Below, piece by piece: positions 42,841 to 52,726 of a stretch of DNA of 64,000 nucleotides; within the stretch, counting starts at the first letter, position 1; every line of letters starts with the position of its first letter. The notes beneath the pieces are model-generated. The model had not been told where the DNA came from, searched no databases, and saw only the letters and a list, made by a program, of their open reading frames with translations. The stretch comes from Paracoccaceae bacterium (lineage in GTDB: Bacteria > Pseudomonadota > Alphaproteobacteria > Rhodobacterales > Rhodobacteraceae), in the NCBI GenBank assembly GCA_030750975.1, contig JASMHC010000015.1:248001-312000 (forward strand), read 5' to 3'. Both the position numbers and the translations under genes were made by a program.

Positions 42841-45354
42841 ATGAGCGACAACGACGGCAAAAAACCTCTGGGACTGCGTGGCGGAGCGCGAGCGGGCAAT
42901 GTGAAGCAAAGCTTCAGCCATGGCCGGACCAAAAGCGTTGTGGTGGAAACCAAGCGCAAGCGAGTTGTGGTGCCCAAGCCCGGCGCCGCGGCTCCGGCTG
43001 CGAAACCTGCGGGATCGGCTTTGAAACCGTCTGCGGGCGGATCAAAGCGTCCGGCAGGGATTTCCGATGCGGAAATGGAACGCCGGATGAAGGCATTGCA
43101 GGCTGCGAAAGCCCGCGAAGCCGAAGAAGCCGCCAAGCGCGAAGCCGACGAAAAGGCCCGCGCCGAAGAGCGTGAGCGCCGCCGCGCCGAGCAGGAAGCG
43201 AAAGAGCGCGAGCAACGCGAGATCGAAGAAGCTGCCAAGCGCAAGGCCGAAGAAGAAGTTCGCGCCAAGCAAGAAGCGGATGCGGCCGCCAAGCGCAAGG
43301 CCGAGGCCGAGGCAGCGGCCAAAGCCGCACCAAAAGCGGCCGAACCTGCACGGGAAGCCCCGCGCGGCGGTGGCAAGCCTGCCCCGGCAGCGACCCCGCG
43401 CAAGAAAGAGCGCGACGATGACCGTGGCCGCAAAGGCAATCGCGGCGGCGACAACCGCCGCTCGGGCAAGCTGACGCTGAACCAGGCGCTTTCGGGCGAT
43501 GGTGGCCGTCAGAAATCCATGGCCGCCATGAAGCGCAAGCAAGAGCGGATGCGCCAGAAGGCGATGGGCAATGCCGAGCCGCGCGAAAAGATCATCCGCG
43601 AAGTTCAGTTGCCCGAGGCCATCACCGTGGGCGAGCTGGCCAACCGCATGGCCGAACGTGTGGCGGATGTTGTCAAAGAGCTGATGAAGATGGGCATGAT
43701 GGTGACGCAAAACCAGACCATCGATGCCGATACCGCCGAGCTGATCATCGAAGAATTCGGCCATAATGTCGTCCGTGTTTCGGATTCGGACGTTGAGGAC
43801 GTGATTCAGGATACCGAGGACAAGGAAGAAGATCTTCAGTCGCGTCCTCCGGTCATTACCATCATGGGCCATGTCGATCATGGTAAAACCTCGCTTCTGG
43901 ATGCGATCCGGGATGCCAAGGTTGTGGCGGGCGAAGCTGGTGGCATTACCCAGCATATCGGTGCCTATCAGGTTCAGACCGATGACGGGGTTACGCTGTC
44001 GTTCCTTGATACGCCGGGTCACGCGGCGTTTACGTCGATGCGGTCTCGTGGTGCGCAAGTCACTGATATCGTTGTTCTGGTTGTGGCTGCCGACGATTCG
44101 GTCATGCCGCAGACCGTCGAGGCGATTAACCACGCAAAAGCGGCCGAAGTGCCGATGATCGTGGCGATCAACAAGATGGACCGCCCCGCAGCCGATCCGA
44201 ACAAGGTGCGTGCCGAGCTTTTGCAGCATGAAGTGATCGTCGAAGCCATGTCGGGCGAGGTTCAGGATGTCGAAGTTTCGGCGATTACCGGTCAGGGGCT
44301 GGATCAACTGCTGGAAGCCATCGCGCTTCAGGCGGAAATTCTGGAACTGAAAGCCAACCCGGATCGTGCCGCGCAAGGTGCGGTGATCGAAGCGCAGCTT
44401 GATGTGGGCCGTGGTCCGGTTGCGACCGTTCTGGTTCAGAACGGCACTTTGCGTCAGGGTGATATCTTCGTCGTGGGCGAGCAGCACGGTAAGGTGCGGG
44501 CGCTGATCAACGACAAGGGCGAGCGCGTGAAAGAGGCCGGTCCTTCGGTTCCGGTTGAGGTTCTGGGCCTGAACGGCACGCCGGAAGCCGGTGACGTTCT
44601 GAACGTGGTCGAGACCGATGCGCAGGCCCGCGAGATTGCGGAATACCGCGCCAATGTCGCGAAAGAGAAACGCGCGGCGGCAGGTGCTGCGACCACGCTG
44701 GAACAGCTGATGCAGAAGGCCAAGGATGACGAAAACGTCTCGGAGATGCCGATTGTTGTGAAAGCGGACGTTCAGGGTTCGGCGGAAGCCATCGTTCAGG
44801 CGATGGAGAAGATCGGCAATGACGAGGTGCGCGTGCGCGTGCTGCACTCGGGCGTCGGGGCGATCACCGAAACCGATATCGGTCTGGCCGAAGCCTCGGG
44901 TGCGCCGGTCATGGGCTTTAACGTGCGGGCGAATGCCTCGGCCCGAAACTCGGCCAACCAGAAGGGGATCGAGATCCGCTATTACAGTGTGATTTACGAC
45001 CTTGTGGATGACGTGAAAGCGGCGGCCTCGGGTCTGTTGTCTGCGGAAATCCGCGAGAACTTCATCGGCTATGCGCAGATCAAGGAAGTGTTCAAAGTGT
45101 CGGGCGTTGGCAAGGTGGCCGGGTGTATCGTCACCGAAGGTGTGGCGCGTCGCTCGGCGGGTGTGCGTCTGCTGCGTGACAACGTGGTGATCCATGAAGG
45201 TACACTGAAAACGCTGAAGCGCTTCAAGGACGAAGTGGCCGAGGTTCAGTCGGGTCAGGAATGCGGTATGGCGTTTGAAAATTACGACGATATCCGCGCC
45301 AATGACGTGATCGAGATTTTCGAGCGTGAAGAGATTGAGCGCACCCTCGACTGA
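42841..45354 (+). CDS. infB: translation initiation factor IF-2
   Basis: An 837-residue GTPase that places initiator tRNA on the 30S subunit. Residues 1-260 are a disordered, highly charged K/E/A/R-rich region with coiled-coil character. The GTPase core has G1 [15 protein letters not shown] (about 343), DTPGHAAF and NKMDRP, followed by domains II-IV ending [14 protein letters not shown]. Length is typical of alphaproteobacteria. It closes the rimP operon and is followed by a strong terminator. Confidence 0.97.
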   Translation: MSDNDGKKPLGLRGGARAGNVKQSFSHGRTKSVVVETKRKRVVVPKPGAAAPAAKPAGSALKPSAGGSKRPAGISDAEMERRMKALQAAKAREAEEAAKREADEKARAEERERRRAEQEAKEREQREIEEAAKRKAEEEVRAKQEADAAAKRKAEAEAAAKAAPKAAEPAREAPRGGGKPAPAATPRKKERDDDRGRKGNRGGDNRRSGKLTLNQALSGDGGRQKSMAAMKRKQERMRQKAMGNAEPREKIIREVQLPEAITVGELANRMAERVADVVKELMKMGMMVTQNQTIDADTAELIIEEFGHNVVRVSDSDVEDVIQDTEDKEEDLQSRPPVITIMGHVDHGKTSLLDAIRDAKVVAGEAGGITQHIGAYQVQTDDGVTLSFLDTPGHAAFTSMRSRGAQVTDIVVLVVAADDSVMPQTVEAINHAKAAEVPMIVAINKMDRPAADPNKVRAELLQHEVIVEAMSGEVQDVEVSAITGQGLDQLLEAIALQAEILELKANPDRAAQGAVIEAQLDVGRGPVATVLVQNGTLRQGDIFVVGEQHGKVRALINDKGERVKEAGPSVPVEVLGLNGTPEAGDVLNVVETDAQAREIAEYRANVAKEKRAAAGAATTLEQLMQKAKDDENVSEMPIVVKADVQGSAEAIVQAMEKIGNDEVRVRVLHSGVGAITETDIGLAEASGAPVMGFNVRANASARNSANQKGIEIRYYSVIYDLVDDVKAAASGLLSAEIRENFIGYAQIKEVFKVSGVGKVAGCIVTEGVARRSAGVRLLRDNVVIHEGTLKTLKRFKDEVAEVQSGQECGMAFENYDDIRANDVIEIFEREEIERTLD

Positions 45355-45376
45355 TCGTGAGGTTGCTTGGAAAAGT

Positions 45377-45404
45377 AAAGGGCACCCGCTTTGGGTGCCC
45401 TTTT
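45377..45404 (+). terminator. Rho-independent terminator after infB
   Basis: AAAGGGCACCC (45377-45387) pairs with GGGTGCCCTTT (45393-45403) across GCTTT, followed by T and GC. It lies 22 bases past the infB stop and has no mismatches. Confidence 0.9.
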
Positions 45405-45444
45405 GCTTTCGTGAGTGGTGAGACGGTTTCAACCCCGAAACGTT

Positions 45445-45570
45445 TTAGGAAACCGGCGCCCCCACATAGATCTTGTCACCGATGCGGACAGCGACCTTGC
45501 CGTTGGCCAGCGTGCGTACAAGCACACCCTGCACAAGCACACGGCTTCCGGTGATAATGGTTTTGAGCAT
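45445..45570 (-). CDS. 41-residue conserved-looking small protein
   Basis: The minus-strand frame reads MLKTIITGSRVLVQGVLVRT then LANGKVAVRIGDKIYVGAPVS. It has the alternating hydrophobic pattern of a small beta-barrel or hairpin protein. GGAG stands six bases before the ATG at 45570; an adjacent ATG at 45573 is also possible. No signal peptide or membrane segment is present. A perfect CtrA-like box lies 84-98 bases upstream (45654-45668), so it may belong to the CtrA regulon. I recall similar short proteins in roseobacters without a known function. It converges with infB. Confidence 0.65.
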   Translation of the reverse strand: MLKTIITGSRVLVQGVLVRTLANGKVAVRIGDKIYVGAPVS

Positions 45571-45653
45571 CATAAACTCCGTAAACATCCCCATGTGACC
45601 ATAAGTTAAGATCAGGTGTCTTTACGATCACGTTAATTATGCGTCACGGATGT

Positions 45654-45669
45654 TTAATTTACCGTTAAC
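45654..45669. promoter_or_regulatory. CtrA-like box TTAA-N7-TTAAC
   Basis: TTAA (45654-45657), seven bases, TTAAC (45665-45669): perfect match to the extended CtrA consensus. It sits in an AT-rich stretch between mutT and the 41-residue gene, both on the minus strand, so the 41-residue gene is the only gene it can be promoter-proximal to. Confidence 0.6.
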
Positions 45670-45692
45670 AGACGAAAACCGAGGTTTTCAGG

Positions 45693-46094
45693 TCACAGCC
45701 AATCGCGCAGGACCGGTATCAGCGGGATATCGGCCGGGGGCATGGGATAGTCCCGCAGGGCATTTGGCCGAACCCATTTCAGGGTCTGGCCTTCGCGGCT
45801 TTGCGGTATTCCTTCCCATTTGCGGCAGGCAAATAGCGGCATCAGAAGATGAAAATCATCATAGGCGTGGCTGGCAAATGTCAGCGGGGCCAGGCAGCTG
45901 GACCATGTGTTGATGCCCAGTTCTTCGTGCAATTCGCGTACCAGCGCCGCTTCGGGTGTTTCACCTTGTTCAACCTTGCCGCCGGGGAATTCCCACAGGC
46001 CGGTCATGGATTTGCCTTCGGGCCGCTGGGCCAGAAGGACACGGCCATCCCGGTCGATCAGGGCGACGGCAGAAACCAGAACGACTTTTGTCAC
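45693..46094 (-). CDS. mutT: 8-oxo-dGTP diphosphatase (MutT), Nudix family
   Basis: A 133-residue enzyme removing oxidised guanine nucleotides from the pool. The Nudix box is GGKVEQGETPEAALVRELHE then ELG (residues about 38-60); LLAQRPEGKSMTGLWEFPGG just before it is typical of MutT. It overlaps the stop of argJ by four bases and is the last gene of ppiC-argJ-mutT, an order common in Rhodobacteraceae. No TMP synthase-like domain is fused. Confidence 0.92.
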   Translation of the reverse strand: MTKVVLVSAVALIDRDGRVLLAQRPEGKSMTGLWEFPGGKVEQGETPEAALVRELHEELGINTWSSCLAPLTFASHAYDDFHLLMPLFACRKWEGIPQSREGQTLKWVRPNALRDYPMPPADIPLIPVLRDWL

Positions 46095-47314
46095 GATCGG
46101 TAATCCGCGTTGATGGTGATGTATTGATGGGTCAGATCGCAGGTCCAGACCCGAGAGGTGCCATCGCCCAGACCCAGATCAACAGCGATTTTCAGATTTT
46201 GCGCTTTCATATATTCCGCGCCCTGATCCTCGGAATAGGCAGGTGATACCCAGCCGTTTTCGGCGACAAGGATATCTCCGAAACGGATGGTCAAAAGATC
46301 CCGATCTGCCGCCGCGCCGGATTTGCCAATGGCCATGACGATGCGGCCCCAGTTCGGATCTTCCCCGGCAATTGCGGTTTTGACCAGCGGTGAATTGGCA
46401 ATGGCCAGCGCATGGGTGCGGGCATCTGCGTCGTTTGCAGCGCCGGTGACGTCGATCTCGACAAACTTTGTCGCGCCTTCGCCGTCGCGCACCACCTGAT
46501 GGGCCAGATCAAGCATCACGTCGTGCAGCGCCGCGCGGAAGGCGGCATTGCCGGTGACGTCAACGCCTGACACCCCAGTCGCGGCAAGCAAAAGCGTGTC
46601 AGAGGTCGAGGTGTCGCTGTCTACGGTGATGTTGTTGAAGGTGACGTTGGTCAGTTCGGACAACATAGTTTGCAGCGCGGCGCGGGAAATCTTCGCGTCG
46701 GTGAAGATATACACCAGCATCGTCGCCATATCCGGCGCGATCATGCCCGAGCCTTTGGCGATACCGGCGATTTTCACAGGTGCGCCGTCGATCAGAAGCT
46801 CGGCCGCCGATCCTTTCGGGAAGGTGTCGGTTGTCATGATTGCATCGGCGGCATCGCGAATTTTGCTGTCGTCCAGGCCATCAAAAAGGTCGGCCAGTTT
46901 TGCCGTGATCCGGTCATGGGGAAGCCGTTCGCCGATCACGCCGGTTGAGCTTGTGAAAACGCGGTCCGACGGCAGCCCCGTGACGTCGGCGACGGCATCG
47001 CAAATCGCCCTGACCGACCCGTCGCCAGCACGTCCGGTAAAGGCGTTCGAGTTGCCCGAGTTCACGATGATCACCGCGCCGTCTGCGCTGTCATTGCCGA
47101 TTTTGTTCTGACAATCCAACACGTTGGACGATCTGGTGGCCGAGCGCGTGAATACCCCGGCAACACTTGTGCCGGGGTCAAGAAGGGCCAGCATCACATC
47201 CTTGCGGCCCTGATATTTGACCCCTGCTTCGGCTGCTGCGAAGCGGACACCGCCAATCTTTGGCAAGTCGGGAAATTCTGCCGGAGCAAGGGGTGAAACA
47301 GGAAGGTCAGCCAT
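46091..47314 (-). CDS. argJ: bifunctional glutamate N-acetyltransferase / ornithine acetyltransferase
   Basis: A 407-residue self-cleaving enzyme recycling the acetyl group between N-acetylornithine and glutamate in arginine synthesis. The nucleophile is T198 in GSGMIAPDMATML, where the chain is cut into alpha and beta subunits. Other blocks: VNSGNSNAFTG, SSTGVIGERLP, VDSDTSTSDT and EDPNWGRIVMAIG. It lies between ppiC and mutT and is presumably co-transcribed with them. The pathway partner argG is separate at 8161. Confidence 0.96.
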   Translation of the reverse strand: MADLPVSPLAPAEFPDLPKIGGVRFAAAEAGVKYQGRKDVMLALLDPGTSVAGVFTRSATRSSNVLDCQNKIGNDSADGAVIIVNSGNSNAFTGRAGDGSVRAICDAVADVTGLPSDRVFTSSTGVIGERLPHDRITAKLADLFDGLDDSKIRDAADAIMTTDTFPKGSAAELLIDGAPVKIAGIAKGSGMIAPDMATMLVYIFTDAKISRAALQTMLSELTNVTFNNITVDSDTSTSDTLLLAATGVSGVDVTGNAAFRAALHDVMLDLAHQVVRDGEGATKFVEIDVTGAANDADARTHALAIANSPLVKTAIAGEDPNWGRIVMAIGKSGAAADRDLLTIRFGDILVAENGWVSPAYSEDQGAEYMKAQNLKIAVDLGLGDGTSRVWTCDLTHQYITINADYRS

Positions 47315-47317
47315 TGT

Positions 47318-48166
47318 TTACTGGTCCAGAATTGCGGGATCGTCGAACTGGGTGAAATCAATGTCGGCGGTGTCGGTCTGTTCGATCACCGCGCCGGCCT
47401 CAAGCTCGGCCAGGCGGCCTTCGAGAACCGCTTGCCCCAGCTCGTCAATGATATCCTCGCGCACTTCCTCAAGCTCGGGCGCTTCGATCATGCGGGTGTC
47501 GTTCAGGCGGATGATGTGCCAGCCGAACTGTGTCTGAACCGGATCGGACAGGGTGCCAACCTCCATCGCGGCGACAGCTTCGTCAAAAGGTTGCACCATG
47601 TCGCCCCTGCCAAACCAGCCAAGCGACCCGCCACCCGGACCAGAAGGGCCGGTCGAATAGGTTTGGGCGGCGGTTACGAAATCAGCCCCCGCGTTCAATT
47701 CATCGAGAATCGACAGGGCCTCTTCCTCGGTGTCTACCAGAATGTGGGAAGCGTCATACTCAACCCCGAGATCCTGATCGGCGTAACGGGTCAGATAGGC
47801 CGCTTCGATCATTTCGTCGGTTATGTTGCTGGCCAGAAGCCGGGCAATCACAATGCTGGCAATCAGCGTGCGTTCCTCGTTCTCGACGCCATAGCGGACA
47901 TTCGGGGGGACTTCGCCTTCAAACGAGGTTTTCAGCAATTGCATCTGGATCAGCTGGTCCAGCAGGCTGGGATAAATCATCGACATCGGCAACTGGCGGT
48001 ACTGGCTAGGAAGCTCGGCCCGGGCAAGAATAAGATGACCGGCCGTAATCTCGACCCCGTCGACCGTGGCCAACACGGTATCGGCTGTGGTTTCCACCTG
48101 TGATATTGCCGGATTGGCGGCAAGGGTGGCCAGATAAATTGCTGCTGTTGCTAAATATTTCTTCAT
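47318..48166 (-). CDS. PpiC-type (parvulin) peptidyl-prolyl isomerase
   Basis: A 282-residue exported protein. A signal peptide (residues 1-22, ending ANPAISQ) precedes a helical SurA-like N-domain and a parvulin domain at about 135-235 ([53 protein letters not shown]). It probably helps outer-membrane protein folding in the periplasm. It is divergent from secA and leads ppiC-argJ-mutT, a three-base gap from argJ. Pairing an envelope chaperone with secA is common in this group. Confidence 0.9.
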   Translation of the reverse strand: MKKYLATAAIYLATLAANPAISQVETTADTVLATVDGVEITAGHLILARAELPSQYRQLPMSMIYPSLLDQLIQMQLLKTSFEGEVPPNVRYGVENEERTLIASIVIARLLASNITDEMIEAAYLTRYADQDLGVEYDASHILVDTEEEALSILDELNAGADFVTAAQTYSTGPSGPGGGSLGWFGRGDMVQPFDEAVAAMEVGTLSDPVQTQFGWHIIRLNDTRMIEAPELEEVREDIIDELGQAVLEGRLAELEAGAVIEQTDTADIDFTQFDDPAILDQ

Positions 48167-48337
48167 GCTCGGTATCCTTTACCAGCTGTGCTGGCGCTGC
48201 GTGACGTTGACACTGTTCGGTTGGCCCCTTACATCGCTTTGAGGCCTGAAAAAAAGGTCATCCGGGTCTTTCTATTGGGGAAGCGGGTGACGGGCAACAG
48301 GCATATCGCAGTCGAATTTTACCCACGCGGAGAAAAC

Positions 48338-51025
48338 ATGCTCGGTTTCGGAAATCTCGCCAAAAAGGTCTTTGGCACACCCAATGACCGCAAGATAAAG
48401 GCGACCCGTGCGCTGGTTGAAAAAATCAATGCGCTTGAGCCTGAATTCGAAGCCTTGAGTGATGACGAACTGATCGCCAAGACCGCCGCCTTCAAAGAGC
48501 GGTTTGCCGGTGGTGAAAGCCTTGATGACCTGCTGCCCGAGGCCTTTGCCAACTGCCGCGAAGGGGCCAGACGCGCCTTGGGTCTTCGCGCCTTTGACGT
48601 GCAGCTGATGGGCGGGATTTTCCTGCACGAAGGCAATATCTCGGAAATGAAAACCGGCGAGGGCAAAACCCTTGTCGCCACATTCCCCGCTTATCTGAAT
48701 GCCCTGACCGGTCGTGGTGTGCATATCGTGACGGTGAATGATTATCTGGCCAAACGCGATTCAGAGTGGATGGGCAAGGTTTACACCCAGCTAGGCATGA
48801 AATGCGGCGTGATCTATCCGCAGCAGCCCGAAGAGGAAAAGGCACAGGCCTATGCCGCGGATGTGACCTATGCCACGAATAACGAGCTTGGGTTTGATTA
48901 TCTGCGCGACAATATGAAATCCGAATTGTCGCAAATCCACCAGCACGATCACTATTTCGCCATCGTGGACGAGGTGGACAGCATTCTGGTTGACGAAGCG
49001 CGGACCCCGCTGATCATTTCCGGCCCGTCACAGGACCGGTCCGAGCTTTATGTGACCATTGACCAGCTGATCCCCGAATTGGACGATTCGACCTTTGAAC
49101 TTGACGAAAAAACCCGCGGTGTGTCCTTCACCGATGAAGGCAATGACGCGCTCGAGGCGCTTTTGTCCGCGCGTGGTTTGCTGCCCGAGGGCCAGTCGCT
49201 TTACGATCCGGAAAGCACCACCATCGTTCATCATGTGAACAACGCGCTGAAAGCCCATAAGCTGTTCACCCGCGACAAGGATTATATCGTTCGCAACAAC
49301 GAAGTGGTGCTGATTGACGAATTTACCGGCCGAATGATGGCCGGTCGGCGTTTGTCGGACGGGCTTCATCAGGCGATCGAGGCCAAGGAAGGCTGCCAGA
49401 TCCAGCCGGAAAACGTGACGCTGGCCTCTGTGACCTTCCAGAATTACTTCCGCCTATATGACAAGCTGGGCGGCATGACCGGCACCGCTGCCACCGAAGC
49501 CGAGGAATTTGCCGAGATCTACAATCTGGGCGTGGTGGAAGTGCCAACCAACAAACCGATCACACGTGTTGACGAGGACGATCAGGTCTATCGCACCGGC
49601 AAGGAAAAATATCAGGCCGTGGTGAACGAGATCAAAGCCGCCAACGAAAAGGCTCAGCCGGTTCTAGTGGGGACGACCTCGATCGAGAAGTCGGAATTCC
49701 TGTCGCAGATGCTGACGCAGGCCGGTGTGAAGCACAATGTTCTGAACGCCCGCCAACACGAACAAGAGGCGCAGATTGTCGCCGATGCCGGCAAGCTGGG
49801 CGCGGTGACGATTGCAACCAACATGGCCGGTCGCGGGACCGATATTAAGCTGGGCGGCAATGTCGAGTTCAAAATTCTCGAGGCGATTGCAGCTGATCCC
49901 GACAGCAACCCCGATGAAATCCGCGACCGGATTGAAAAGGGTCACGCGGCGGATGAGCAGGCTGTGAAAGATGCGGGCGGTCTGTTCGTTCTGGCCACCG
50001 AACGGCACGAAAGCCGCCGGATCGACAATCAGCTGCGCGGCCGTTCGGGCCGTCAGGGCGATCCGGGCCGCTCGGTCTTTTTCCTCTCGCTCGAAGATGA
50101 TCTGATGCGGATTTTCGGCTCGGAACGCTTGGACAAGGTCCTGTCGACATTGGGCATGCAGGAAGGTGAAGCGATTGTGCACCCCTGGGTGAACAAGTCG
50201 CTTGAACGTGCGCAGGCCAAGGTTGAAGGGCGCAACTTTGACATTCGTAAGCAGTTGCTGAAATTCGATGACGTGATGAACGATCAGCGGAAAGTGATCT
50301 TCAGCCAGCGGCGCGAGATCATGGAGGCGCAGGACCTGTCCGAGATCGTGCAGGACATGCGCCATCAGGTGATCGAGGATATGCTGGATCAGTATATGCC
50401 GCCGAAAACCTATGCGGATCAATGGGATACCGAAGGTCTTTACGCCGCTGCGATTGAAAAACTGGGTGTCGATGTGCCAGTGATCGCATGGGCGGATGAA
50501 GAAGGGGTGGATGACGAGATCATTCAGGAGCGCCTTGAAAATGCCGCCGACGAAGCGATGGCGAAAAAGGCCGTCGCCTTCGGGGCCGAGGCAATGCGCT
50601 CGATCGAAAAGCAGATCCTGTTGCAGACTATTGACCAGAAATGGCGCGAACATCTGCTGACGCTGGAACATTTGCGCAGTGTTGTCGGCTTTCGAGGCTA
50701 CGCGCAGCGCGACCCGCTAAGCGAATACAAGTCAGAGGCGTTCCAACTGTTTGAAAACCTGCTGAACGCTTTGCGCGAACAGGTGACGACACAATTGTCG
50801 CAAATCCGCCCGATGACGGAAGAGGAACGCCAGGCATTGGCCCAGAAGCTGGCCCAGCAGCAGGCGGCTCTGGCAGCGGCGGCACAACCGGTTGCGGCCC
50901 CGACCGAGGGCGCGCCGCAGGGTTTTGACGAAACCGATCCGGCCACCTGGGGCAATCCGGGCCGCAACGATCCCTGCCCCTGCGGATCGGGCAAGAAGTT
51001 CAAGCACTGCCATGGCCGTATCTGA
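48338..51025 (+). CDS. secA: preprotein translocase ATPase SecA
   Basis: An 895-residue motor pushing unfolded preproteins through SecYEG. Walker A is MKTGEGKTL (about 103-111), Walker B and helicase blocks include [37 protein letters not shown] and [12 protein letters not shown], and the zinc site [16 protein letters not shown] at the C-terminus keeps all four metal ligands (C, C, C, H). The ATG at 48338 follows GGAG at seven bases; upstream frame to 48188 is rejected. It is monocistronic and divergent from ppiC. Confidence 0.97.
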   Translation: MLGFGNLAKKVFGTPNDRKIKATRALVEKINALEPEFEALSDDELIAKTAAFKERFAGGESLDDLLPEAFANCREGARRALGLRAFDVQLMGGIFLHEGNISEMKTGEGKTLVATFPAYLNALTGRGVHIVTVNDYLAKRDSEWMGKVYTQLGMKCGVIYPQQPEEEKAQAYAADVTYATNNELGFDYLRDNMKSELSQIHQHDHYFAIVDEVDSILVDEARTPLIISGPSQDRSELYVTIDQLIPELDDSTFELDEKTRGVSFTDEGNDALEALLSARGLLPEGQSLYDPESTTIVHHVNNALKAHKLFTRDKDYIVRNNEVVLIDEFTGRMMAGRRLSDGLHQAIEAKEGCQIQPENVTLASVTFQNYFRLYDKLGGMTGTAATEAEEFAEIYNLGVVEVPTNKPITRVDEDDQVYRTGKEKYQAVVNEIKAANEKAQPVLVGTTSIEKSEFLSQMLTQAGVKHNVLNARQHEQEAQIVADAGKLGAVTIATNMAGRGTDIKLGGNVEFKILEAIAADPDSNPDEIRDRIEKGHAADEQAVKDAGGLFVLATERHESRRIDNQLRGRSGRQGDPGRSVFFLSLEDDLMRIFGSERLDKVLSTLGMQEGEAIVHPWVNKSLERAQAKVEGRNFDIRKQLLKFDDVMNDQRKVIFSQRREIMEAQDLSEIVQDMRHQVIEDMLDQYMPPKTYADQWDTEGLYAAAIEKLGVDVPVIAWADEEGVDDEIIQERLENAADEAMAKKAVAFGAEAMRSIEKQILLQTIDQKWREHLLTLEHLRSVVGFRGYAQRDPLSEYKSEAFQLFENLLNALREQVTTQLSQIRPMTEEERQALAQKLAQQQAALAAAAQPVAAPTEGAPQGFDETDPATWGNPGRNDPCPCGSGKKFKHCHGRI

Positions 51026-51057
51026 TCTGGCCCTTTATGCGCAGACACCGCTGATCA

Positions 51058-51130
51058 TTTCATCTTTTGAATAAATACTTCAGGGGTGAATGACCCGGAC
51101 TTGCTCCGGGGCAGAGGGGGCAGCGCCCCC
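51058..51130 (-). repeat. Rhodobacteraceae-type intergenic repeat, copy 3 (inverted)
   Basis: Read on the minus strand: GGGGGCGCTGCCCCC (51130-51116), a GC-rich spacer with a CCCGGAG / CTCCGGG-like pairing, CACCCCTGAAGTATTTATTC, then AAAAGATGAAA. The ends match the copy at 25939 very closely. Confidence 0.7.
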
Positions 51131-51136
51131 TTTTTC

Positions 51137-51168
51137 GCGCCGTGCCACAAGGCGCACGGCGCAAGTTT
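51137..51168. terminator. terminator between secA and fliP
   Basis: GCGCCGTGC (51137-51145) pairs perfectly with GCACGGCGC (51154-51162) around an eight-base loop; AAGTTTTT follows on the plus strand and AAAAAGGG on the other side gives CCCTTTTT, so it can work in both directions for the convergent secA and fliP. Confidence 0.75.
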
Positions 51169-51169
51169 T

Positions 51170-51880
51170 TCAAAAATACCCCCGCACCAAGCCCTCCGAA
51201 ATCAGCCGCCATCCGTCCGCGAGAACGAAAAAAGACAGTTTGAACGGCAAAGACACGATGGCCGGTGGCACCATCATCATCCCCATCGACATCAGCACCG
51301 CCGCTACGACCAGATCAATGATCAGGAAGGGCAGAAAAATCAAAAACCCGATCTGAAAGGCGCGTGAAATCTCGGACAGCATAAAGGCCGGGATCAGAAT
51401 CGATGGCGGCGGCTCTGTCCCGGCAGGTTCATTGCGAAGGTCCAGCAAAGCGGCCAAGGTTTCCGGATCAACACGACCGGACATGAAGGTTTGGAACGGC
51501 GCATAGGCTTTGGCCATCGCCTCTTCCAACGCGATTTGTTCTGCCATGAAGGGGGCAGCCCCAAGCTCCCACGCTTCGCGAAAGACGGGGTCCATGACGA
51601 AATAAGTCAGAAAAATCGCCAGACTGACCAAAAGCATATTCGGTGGAGATTGCTGTAACCCGATGGCCTGCCGCAGGATGGCCAGAACCGTCACGATGAA
51701 GGGAAAGCAGGTCACCATGATCGCAATCCCTGGCGCAAGGCTGAGCACCGTGACCAGAAGAAACATCTGGATCGCCGTGCCGGACAGTGATCCGCCCTGG
51801 CCAAGCTCTTCCACGATGCCTTGGGCTGCGGATGGTGCAGCGATCAGCAGCAGCGCTGCGATGAGTGCCGCCGATCTCAT
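51170..51880 (-). CDS. fliP: flagellar type III export protein FliP
   Basis: A 236-residue core protein of the flagellar export gate. It has a cleavable-looking signal peptide (residues 1-20, ending SAAQG), as FliP usually does, then LSLAPGIAIMVTCFPFIVTV, QSPPNMLLVSLAIFLTYFVM and the C-terminal LIPAFMLSEISRAFQIGFLI and MSMGMMMVPPAIVSLPFKL membrane segments. It ends the minus-strand run fliF-fliH-fliN-fliP, overlapping fliN by four bases. fliQ is not seen in the window. Confidence 0.96.
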   Translation of the reverse strand: MRSAALIAALLLIAAPSAAQGIVEELGQGGSLSGTAIQMFLLVTVLSLAPGIAIMVTCFPFIVTVLAILRQAIGLQQSPPNMLLVSLAIFLTYFVMDPVFREAWELGAAPFMAEQIALEEAMAKAYAPFQTFMSGRVDPETLAALLDLRNEPAGTEPPPSILIPAFMLSEISRAFQIGFLIFLPFLIIDLVVAAVLMSMGMMMVPPAIVSLPFKLSFFVLADGWRLISEGLVRGYF

Positions 51881-52155
51881 GTTTTGAAAGCGGCTGCATC
51901 CAGAACATGGGTCAGACGCACGGCCAATTGCCCTTTCGGCTCGCCCGGCATTTCCTGCAAGTCGCCGCGGGCGATAAGCTGATCGCCTATGTAAAGTTCG
52001 ACCGGGTCGTCAATTCGGCTGTCCAGGGGAAGAATGGCATTTTCCTCGAGCGACAGCAGGTCACGAATATAGGGGCGGGCCTTGCCGACGGAAATAGTCA
52101 CCTCAATCGGGACCGAGGCTATTGGGTTGCGGCTGACGGGGGATGGATCACCCAT
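51877..52155 (-). CDS. fliN: flagellar motor switch protein FliN
   Basis: A 92-residue SpoA-domain protein of the C-ring. VPIEVTISVGKARPYIRDLL, LPLDSRIDDPVELYIGDQLI and ARGDLQEMPGEPKGQLAVRL make up the fold. It is shorter at the N-terminus than enterobacterial FliN. It overlaps fliH by eight bases and fliP by four. fliM is not in the window. Confidence 0.92.
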   Translation of the reverse strand: MGDPSPVSRNPIASVPIEVTISVGKARPYIRDLLSLEENAILPLDSRIDDPVELYIGDQLIARGDLQEMPGEPKGQLAVRLTHVLDAAAFKT

Positions 52156-52726
52156 GCGAGACCTCCTGTTGCGGAATTTGGTTGAAATAGTCGTCGATCA
52201 GCCGAGTGACCGACCCCAGCAAAGCGGAACAATCCAGTTCGGCCTCGGTCTGTTCAAAGGCAAAGCGTGTCTGCCCGGCGTCAAGCGTGGCATCCTCGGT
52301 CAACGTGACGGGCAGCGGCAGATCGGGCAACAGCAGTTCGATCGAAGGCCTGTCTTCGGGGCTGACATGCAGTTCAAGCGACGTGGGTGCGTGTGACTTG
52401 ATAAATCCCTGCAAGGCTTCGGCAACATGATTTGCAGTGGTTTTCCGCATCATCGCGGGCAGGATCTTGTCCGTCAGCTCTTTCATCAGCGGTTTGATTG
52501 CGCCCAACACGTGAATCTTTGCCTCTTGAAAGGTGAAAGCATTTTCCTGCAAAGCCTGAGCAAGCTCGGACTTCAGTTTGTCCTGGGTTTTGCGATGCGC
52601 CTTGGTGGCGTCGTCCCATCCGGCATTATAGCCGTCGTCAAACCCGGGCAGGTCGGTCGGGCTGTTCCCGTCGGTCGATGAAATCTGTCGACTGAAATCT
52701 TCCAGAATATGGGCCACGCTGCTCAT
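52148..52726 (-). CDS. FliH-like flagellar export ATPase regulator
   Basis: A 192-residue protein without membrane segment. It starts with an acidic stretch (GFDDGYNAGWDDA), followed by a long coiled coil (about 40-110) and a C-terminal alpha/beta part (SLELHVSPEDRPSIELLLPD) as in FliH, which docks the FliI ATPase to the C-ring. Identification rests on position between fliF and fliN and on this layout more than on strong motifs. It overlaps both neighbours. Confidence 0.75.
   Translation of the reverse strand: MSSVAHILEDFSRQISSTDGNSPTDLPGFDDGYNAGWDDATKAHRKTQDKLKSELAQALQENAFTFQEAKIHVLGAIKPLMKELTDKILPAMMRKTTANHVAEALQGFIKSHAPTSLELHVSPEDRPSIELLLPDLPLPVTLTEDATLDAGQTRFAFEQTEAELDCSALLGSVTRLIDDYFNQIPQQEVSHG

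Noticed and set aside
43042-45432. A 796-codon open frame antisense to infB
   Set aside because: It lies entirely opposite a core gene whose biased codon usage keeps the antisense frame open; the translation has no family features and no ribosome binding site.
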